10,899 bases of DNA from Cytophagales bacterium. GTDB taxonomy: Bacteria; Bacteroidota; Bacteroidia; Cytophagales; Cyclobacteriaceae. Position numbers and translations under genes: made by a program. Positions 6,716 through 10,899 of this stretch are shown here, piece by piece. Below the pieces are notes generated by a model that was not told where the DNA came from, searched no databases, and saw nothing but the letters and a program-made list of their open reading frames with translations. How positions within the stretch are numbered: position 1 is the first letter of the stretch; each line of letters starts with the position of its first letter. Location: contig JAJCYK010000587.1 in assembly GCA_029262935.1 (NCBI GenBank), positions 1 through 10,899 of the forward strand, written 5' to 3'.

Positions 6716-8011
6716 TTAATGGTTCATCAATTCTTCTATTTCTTCTGCTTCAATGGGAATGTTGGCCATAAGATCAAATATGCCTTGCTGCTCAATGACT
6801 ACATCGTTCTCAATACGGACGCCCAACCCTTCCTCAGGAATGTAAATCCCTGGCTCTACCGTAAATACCATTCCCGCTTCGAACTTTCTGTAGATATTAC
6901 CTACATCGTGCACATTTAGTCCTAAATGATGTGATGTGCCATGCATAAAGTACTTTTTATAAGCTGGTCTGTCCGGGTGTTGGTTTTTGATTTCATTTAA
7001 ATCCAATAACCCTAAACCGACCAACTCCCCTTCCATGAGTTCACCCACCTGTCGATGATATTCAGGTATACTGTTACCAATGGTTAGGAGATCCATAGCT
7101 TTCCGCATTACTCTTAACACAGCATTGTAAACGGCTTTTTGCCTTTCAGTATAACGGCCATTTATGGGGATCGAACGAGTCATGTCTGCGTTGTAATTGG
7201 CGTAGGTGGCCCCTACATCCATGAGCAGTACCTCTCCATCAAGACAGGCCTTTTTGTTTTCCACATAATGCAAAACACAAGCACTGGGTCCGCTGGCTAT
7301 TATAGGTTCATATGCAAATCCGCCGGATCGGTTTCGAATAAACTCGTGTAAATACTCTGCTTCAATTTCGTATTCGGTTACCCCTGGTTTTACAAAAGAA
7401 AGAATGCGCCTAAACCCCTTTTCAGTAATGTTGCAGGCGATTTGCAGCTGAGCAATTTCCAAAGCACTTTTTACGGCGCGTAATTCATGCATGAGTGGTG
7501 CAACTTTTTCATAATGGTGCAGGGGAAAGTTTTCTTGACACCATGCAACGAATCGAGCATTTCTTGTGGTTACTTTTACCACTGCTCTGATGTGCTCATT
7601 ACTATTTAGATAGACATTGGTGGCTTCCGCCATTAAGGTTCCAAGCGTTTGTTCAAAACTGTCCACCCATAAAATAGTAGGCACACCGGAGGTTTCTCGA
7701 GCTTCTTCTTGGGTGTATTTATGTCCTTCCCAAACGGCAATGTGTTCATTAGTTTTCTTGAGGAACAAAATTTCTCGCATGTGTTCCAGCGGAAAATCCG
7801 GGCAAATTACCAAGACAGATTCCTCTTGATCAATTCCACTTAGGTAGAATAGATCCGCGTCTTGAACAAACGGCATGATCCCATCTGCGCTGGTGGGCAT
7901 AATATCATTGGAATGAAATATGGCGATGGATTTAGGTTTAAGAAGTGACTTTAACCTCTTTCGATTCTCTATAAACAATGATTTATCTAGAGGTTCATAT
8001 TTTACTTTCAT
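6716..8011 (-). CDS. pepP: Xaa-Pro aminopeptidase (M24B)
   Basis: Dinuclear metal peptidase that removes the N-terminal residue of peptides whose second residue is proline; cytoplasmic, no signal peptide. The 431 residues compare with 441 in E. coli PepP. An N-terminal AMP_N (creatinase-like) domain at about 1-165 is followed by the pita-bread catalytic domain. All five metal ligands are readable: Asp265 (LLMDVGA), Asp276 (NADMTR), His361 (HGTSHHLG), Glu386 (FTVEPG) and Glu401 (RIEND). Supporting His248 (LHYVEN) and His368 (NVHDVG) are also present. It is the first gene of the minus-strand operon and diverges from the M16 peptidase gene across 152 bases. Members of this family may also act as prolidases on dipeptides, but the AMP_N type and length favour aminopeptidase P. 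Confidence 0.95.
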   Translation of the reverse strand: MKVKYEPLDKSLFIENRKRLKSLLKPKSIAIFHSNDIMPTSADGIMPFVQDADLFYLSGIDQEESVLVICPDFPLEHMREILFLKKTNEHIAVWEGHKYTQEEARETSGVPTILWVDSFEQTLGTLMAEATNVYLNSNEHIRAVVKVTTRNARFVAWCQENFPLHHYEKVAPLMHELRAVKSALEIAQLQIACNITEKGFRRILSFVKPGVTEYEIEAEYLHEFIRNRSGGFAYEPIIASGPSACVLHYVENKKACLDGEVLLMDVGATYANYNADMTRSIPINGRYTERQKAVYNAVLRVMRKAMDLLTIGNSIPEYHRQVGELMEGELVGLGLLDLNEIKNQHPDRPAYKKYFMHGTSHHLGLNVHDVGNIYRKFEAGMVFTVEPGIYIPEEGLGVRIENDVVIEQQGIFDLMANIPIEAEEIEELMNH

Positions 8012-8028
8012 GGCTCGGTGCTTTGTTT

Positions 8029-8061
8029 TAAATATACCATTTTTTACTTGTACAAAAGCAA
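8029..8061 (-). promoter_or_regulatory. Possible promoter of the pepP operon
   Basis: On the minus strand TATATTTA (8036 down to 8029) differs from TAnnTTTG at the last base only. TTG at 8061-8059 is 22 bases upstream, and another TTG at 8055-8053 is 16 bases upstream. It would give a leader of roughly 10 to 15 bases before the ATG at 8011. The imperfect -7 box makes this a weak call. Confidence 0.35.
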
Positions 8062-8145
8062 ATTTTTTCGCCTGCCCGAATAGCCGTGCTTTCTGGAATA
8101 GTGACTTAATTTTATCCCTAACGTCACATTTATCAGCATTTTGGC

Positions 8146-8153
8146 TAAATTTG
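8146..8153 (+). promoter_or_regulatory. Promoter -7 element of the M16 peptidase gene
   Basis: TAAATTTG matches TAnnTTTG exactly. No TTG lies at the expected distance upstream, so the -33 element is missing or unusual. Only 10 bases separate the box from the ATG at 8164, so the transcript should have a leader of only a few bases. The TAA of the box (8146-8148) is an in-frame stop, which rules out an upstream extension of the gene. Confidence 0.5.
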
Positions 8154-8163
8154 CAGCCCTAAT

Positions 8164-9396
8164 ATGCAAGACTATACGCTCTACGAATTGCCAAACGGGT
8201 TACGATTGGTATATAAACAAGTTCCTACTACCAAAATTGTTCATTGTGGGTTTATTTTGGATATAGGGAGCAGAGACGAATCCGACCAACAACAAGGTAT
8301 GGCTCACTTTTGGGAACATATGGCATTTAAGGGTACCAAAAAACGAAAGGCCTATCACATATTGAACAGCTTGGAAGGAGTGGGAGGAGAGCTTAATGCC
8401 TATACCACCAAAGAGAAAATCTGTTTCTATGCCAGCGTACTGGACCAGTATTTTGAAAAGGCAGTGGAGCTATTGACTGATATTACGTTTAACTCCACCT
8501 TTCCCCAGAAACAAATTGAAAAAGAGCGAACTGTTATTTTGGAGGAAATGGCTATGTATTACGATTCTCCAGATGATGCCATCCAAGATGATTTTGATGA
8601 TTTGATATTTAATGGCCACCAATTGGGTCGCAATATCTTAGGCGATCATCAAAGTGTGAGTGGGTTTCAACGAGATGATTTTGGGAACTTTATTACTGAA
8701 AACCTCCAGACAGGCCGAATTGTGTTTTCTTGTGTTGGCAACTTGCCTTTTAAAAAAGTGCTTAAAATCTTCGAGAAATATGTAAGAGATATCGCAGCAT
8801 CTTCTACATCCCAAAGTAGGCCAGAGTTCTTCGGGTACCAACCTAAACTGGTAACTAAAGCGCGCGCGGTTACTCAAGCCCATTGTGCTTTTGGTCGTAC
8901 CGCCTATAGCATCACCGATGAAAAGCGTTTACCCTTCTTTGCGCTCATTAACTTATTGGGGGGGCCAGGGATGAACTCTCGCCTGAATTTGGCACTACGT
9001 GAAAAACACGGTTTCGTATATGCCGTAGATGCCCAGTATACCCCTTATCTAGACACTGGCCTATTTGCTGTATTTTTCGGAACCGATCCTAAAAATATTA
9101 AACGCAGCTTATCCTTAGTAAAAAAGGAGCTAAAGTTGCTGCGAGAAAAACCACTTGGTACCATGCAATTGCATCGCACCAAAGAACAACTGATTGGTCA
9201 ATTGGCTATGGCCGAGGAAAACAATATGAATTTGATGCTGATGATGGGGAAAAGTTTATTAGATCTTCAGAATATTAGAAGCTTGGAGGAGATATTTAAC
9301 GACGTAAGAAGTATCACATCCTTACAGCTTCAAGAGTTGGCAAATGAGATGTTTCAAGAAGAAGACTATAGTACTTTGATTTTTTTGCCAAAATAG
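8164..9396 (+). CDS. M16-family zinc metallopeptidase (pitrilysin/processing peptidase type)
   Basis: Zinc peptidase of the M16B size class: 410 residues, half the length of pitrilysin, so it should work as a clamshell homodimer or with a partner. The inverted zinc motif HFWEH lies at 48-52 (His48, catalytic Glu51, His52), and the distal ligand is Glu128 in ILEEMAMY, 76 residues after His52, as the family requires. The N-terminal pattern LPNGLRLVYKQVP and LDIGSRDE at 32-39 is typical. The C-terminal half keeps the substrate-side pattern NSRLNLALREKHGFVYAV at 271-288, including the Arg279 and Tyr286 pair. Having both halves' key residues, it may not need an inactive partner. No signal peptide is seen, so it is probably cytoplasmic. 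The start is fixed by an in-frame stop 18 bases upstream and by the family N-terminus. Confidence 0.94.
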   Translation: MQDYTLYELPNGLRLVYKQVPTTKIVHCGFILDIGSRDESDQQQGMAHFWEHMAFKGTKKRKAYHILNSLEGVGGELNAYTTKEKICFYASVLDQYFEKAVELLTDITFNSTFPQKQIEKERTVILEEMAMYYDSPDDAIQDDFDDLIFNGHQLGRNILGDHQSVSGFQRDDFGNFITENLQTGRIVFSCVGNLPFKKVLKIFEKYVRDIAASSTSQSRPEFFGYQPKLVTKARAVTQAHCAFGRTAYSITDEKRLPFFALINLLGGPGMNSRLNLALREKHGFVYAVDAQYTPYLDTGLFAVFFGTDPKNIKRSLSLVKKELKLLREKPLGTMQLHRTKEQLIGQLAMAEENNMNLMLMMGKSLLDLQNIRSLEEIFNDVRSITSLQLQELANEMFQEEDYSTLIFLPK

Positions 9397-9413
9397 TGCA
9401 ATTTTGCATCAGT

Positions 9414-9450
9414 ACCGTAGTTAAAAGTATACTCAACTATTTTTAACGGT
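9414..9450 (+). promoter_or_regulatory. Inverted repeat upstream of the O-methyltransferase gene
   Basis: In the 68-base gap, GTTAAAA (9420-9426) and TTTTAAC (9441-9447) are perfect complements around 14 bases. ACC (9414-9416) can pair with GGT (9448-9450) across a 3-base bulge. No T-tract follows, so it is not an intrinsic terminator of the M16 gene. A weak -7-like TATTTTTA (9438-9445) lies inside it. It could be an operator overlapping a promoter, or an RNA stem-loop. The rest of the gap holds a short TGCAA/TTGCA dyad at 9397-9408. Confidence 0.35.
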
Positions 9451-9464
9451 CAAAACTGAAGGGC

Positions 9465-10112
9465 ATGGATTTTTTAAACCCGGATTTGCAGCGGTATGCT
9501 GAAATGCATACCCATCCGGAGTCGGCACTTTTAAAACGATTAGATAGAGATACAAACCTTAAAGCGCTCTATCCAAAAATGATCTCGGGTCATTTACAGG
9601 GCCGTATTCTCTCTATGATTTCCCATATGATCCGACCTCAACGTATTCTGGAGGTTGGTACATTTACCGGATATTCGGCCATTTGTTTAGCTGAGGGCTT
9701 GGCACCAGGAGGCAAGGTGATCACTATCGATAAGAATAGAGAGTTAACAGATATGGTGGAAGAGTACTTGTCCGCAGCCGATATAAGGAGCCAAGTAGAA
9801 GTGATACTAGGCAACGCATTGGATGTTTTACCCACGTTGCAAGACCCTTTTGACTTGGTATTTCTAGATGCAGATAAGGCCAATTACAGCAAGTATTTTG
9901 ATCTAATTATTGATCTGGTTACTCCTGGCGGTTACATCCTCGCAGATAATGTCTTATGGTATGGTAAGGTGTTAAACGCCGAGGTAAAAGATAACAATGA
10001 TAAAGAAACCCTAGCGATCCGTGAATTCAATAAGCGGGTTCATGAGGATTCACGGGTAGAGAATGTACTGCTTCCAGTACGCGATGGACTTATGATACTA
10101 AGAAAATTATGA
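9465..10112 (+). CDS. SAM-dependent O-methyltransferase (COMT/CCoAOMT type)
   Basis: Class I methyltransferase of the Methyltransf_3 family, 215 residues, full length, soluble. It should transfer a methyl group from S-adenosylmethionine to a hydroxyl, probably of a catechol-like acceptor, using a divalent metal. The SAM-binding motif I LEVGTFTGYSA is at 62-72 (Glu63), the second-strand acidic residue is in ITIDKN at 86-91, and the metal site is Asp135 (VFLDADK) with Asp161 and Asn162 (LADNVLWYGKV). The C-terminal RDGLMILRK is also typical. The physiological acceptor in bacteria is generally unknown for this family. GAAGGG at 9458-9463 is only one base from the ATG. Its stop overlaps the lytic transglycosylase start by ATGA, so the two are translationally coupled although their functions seem unrelated. 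Confidence 0.92.
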   Translation: MDFLNPDLQRYAEMHTHPESALLKRLDRDTNLKALYPKMISGHLQGRILSMISHMIRPQRILEVGTFTGYSAICLAEGLAPGGKVITIDKNRELTDMVEEYLSAADIRSQVEVILGNALDVLPTLQDPFDLVFLDADKANYSKYFDLIIDLVTPGGYILADNVLWYGKVLNAEVKDNNDKETLAIREFNKRVHEDSRVENVLLPVRDGLMILRKL

Positions 10113-10899
10113 AAACGACTTTTGTATGGTTATGCATGGTATTATTGCCTTTTTCTACTTGGGGAGAGGCGCCTAAAGTACCAAGTACTATTAATTTTGC
10201 AGGCGTTACCTTGAAATTGAATGAGAAGGCCCGGGGTAAAATTCAGGCGGAGGTAAATGCTTTAACTAAACATCCCAAGTACTTTCAAATTAAGGTGGAT
10301 CGGTTACAAATCTACTTTCCTATAATTGAGAGAATCTTCCAAGAAGAAGGTTTGCCGGAGGATTTTAAATACCTAAGTCTGCAAGAAAGCGCATTGATTT
10401 CTGATGCCGTTAGCTCTTCAAAAGCTGTAGGTTATTGGCAATTTAAAAAAGCCGCGGCTACAGAAGTAGGATTAAGGGTCGACCGTAATGTTGATGAACG
10501 GAAGAATATTGTTTCAGCCACTAGAGGTGCAGCCAAGTATCTTAAGAAGAACAACCGGCTTTATTTTGATAATTGGGTACATGCTTTATTGGCTTATCAT
10601 CAAGGTCCGGGCGGGGCACTGAAATTAGTGGGCAAGAAATATCGAGGGGCTCGTACTATGCCTATTAATGGTCAGACCCATTGGTATGTAATTAAGTTCC
10701 TTGCGCACAAGATTGCTTTTGAACCCGTGCCAAGTGTGGCCCCAAAAATATTCCTAAAAGAATATTACCAAGGAAAAGAAAAAACTATAAAGCAAATTGC
10801 CATAGGCAATCGACTTTCACCAGAGCTGGTGCTAGAATATAACAAATGGTTAAGTCGGGGACGAGTGCCTAGTGATAAACCCTATGCAGTAATTTTACC
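10109..10899 (+). CDS. Lytic transglycosylase (SLT/GH23, MltD-like), 3' end outside window
   Basis: Exported enzyme that cleaves the glycan strands of peptidoglycan, forming 1,6-anhydromuramyl ends. The frame is open from the ATG at 10109 to the window end (263 codons), so the gene is cut by the window edge. Residues 1 to about 20 form a signal peptide (MKTTFVWL, hydrophobic core, cleavage probably near WGEA); there is no lipobox. The SLT domain spans about 65-205: catalytic Glu93 in YLSLQESAL, the AVGYWQF motif at 106-112, and AYHQGPGGALK at 162-172, the family's AYN-G-G element with His in place of Asn. From about 216 (EYYQGKEKTIKQIA...) a LysM-like or linker region begins. The WQF motif is followed by KKAAATEVGL instead of the usual MPATA-type sequence, a mild divergence. 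The ATG overlaps the methyltransferase stop. Confidence 0.9.
   Translation, partial: MKTTFVWLCMVLLPFSTWGEAPKVPSTINFAGVTLKLNEKARGKIQAEVNALTKHPKYFQIKVDRLQIYFPIIERIFQEEGLPEDFKYLSLQESALISDAVSSSKAVGYWQFKKAAATEVGLRVDRNVDERKNIVSATRGAAKYLKKNNRLYFDNWVHALLAYHQGPGGALKLVGKKYRGARTMPINGQTHWYVIKFLAHKIAFEPVPSVAPKIFLKEYYQGKEKTIKQIAIGNRLSPELVLEYNKWLSRGRVPSDKPYAVIL

Noticed and set aside
8101..8128. CRP-type (cAMP receptor) site in the pepP-M16 gap
   Set aside because: The half-sites resemble GTGA/TCAC, but the spacing of 17 bases is far from the 6-base spacing of a CRP site.
7920..8162. Plus-strand open frame of 80 codons across the pepP start and the divergent gap
   Set aside because: It lies mostly antisense to pepP and the promoter region, and its protein has no family resemblance.
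2253..9164. Several GGTACC hexamers scattered through the window
   Set aside because: They are in coding sequence, fall on ordinary Gly-Thr or similar codons, and show no regular spacing; slight excess is not meaningful at this scale.
9397..9408. TGCAA-TT-TTGCA palindrome after the M16 stop as a terminator
   Set aside because: The stem is only 5 bp with a 2-base centre and no T-tract, too weak for termination.

Overview
This window comes from a Bacteroidota chromosome, probably of Cytophagales type. The evidence for the phylum is threefold: the gene order rplM-rpsI-rpsB-tsf, ribosomal protein sequences of Bacteroidota character, and promoter elements of the phylum-specific form TTG...TAnnTTTG with few Shine-Dalgarno sites. 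The order-level placement is an impression from the S2 and EF-Ts sequences. No rRNA, tRNA, CRISPR array, insertion sequence, integrase or phage gene was seen. Coding density is high and no gene-free stretch exceeds 300 bases, so this looks like core genome.

Layout. (1) Positions 1-1727, plus strand: the 3' part of a membrane-bound sensor histidine kinase, coupled by a 4-base ATGA overlap to a small RluA-family RNA pseudouridine synthase. (2) Positions 1785-4508, plus strand: a translation operon (L13, S9, S2, EF-Ts) with a clear promoter, a GTG start for L13, an attenuator-like hairpin between rpsB and tsf, and a strong terminator after tsf. (3) Positions 4507-8011, minus strand: in transcription order, a Xaa-Pro aminopeptidase (M24), a GNAT acetyltransferase, a RidA-family protein resembling 2-aminomuconate deaminase, and a membrane adenylate cyclase with an extracytoplasmic Cache-like sensor domain. 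The first three are tightly packed; the cyclase follows after a 65-base gap rich in dyads. (4) Positions 8146-10899, plus strand: an M16 zinc peptidase read divergently from the M24 gene, a class I O-methyltransferase, and the 5' part of an exported lytic transglycosylase whose start overlaps the methyltransferase stop.

How the genes relate. The ribosomal block is one functional unit. The two divergent peptidase genes share a 152-base promoter region and both belong to peptide turnover. The cyclase has its full catalytic set, including the adenine-selecting Lys/Asp pair, so it should make cAMP in response to an unknown periplasmic signal.

I found no convincing undescribed multi-gene system. 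The most noteworthy signals are regulatory: a possible alternative-pairing switch or pseudoknot spanning the rpsB stop codon and the rpsB-tsf hairpin, two overlapping hairpins in the cyclase leader, and a TAnnTTTG box so close to the M16 start that its mRNA should be nearly leaderless.
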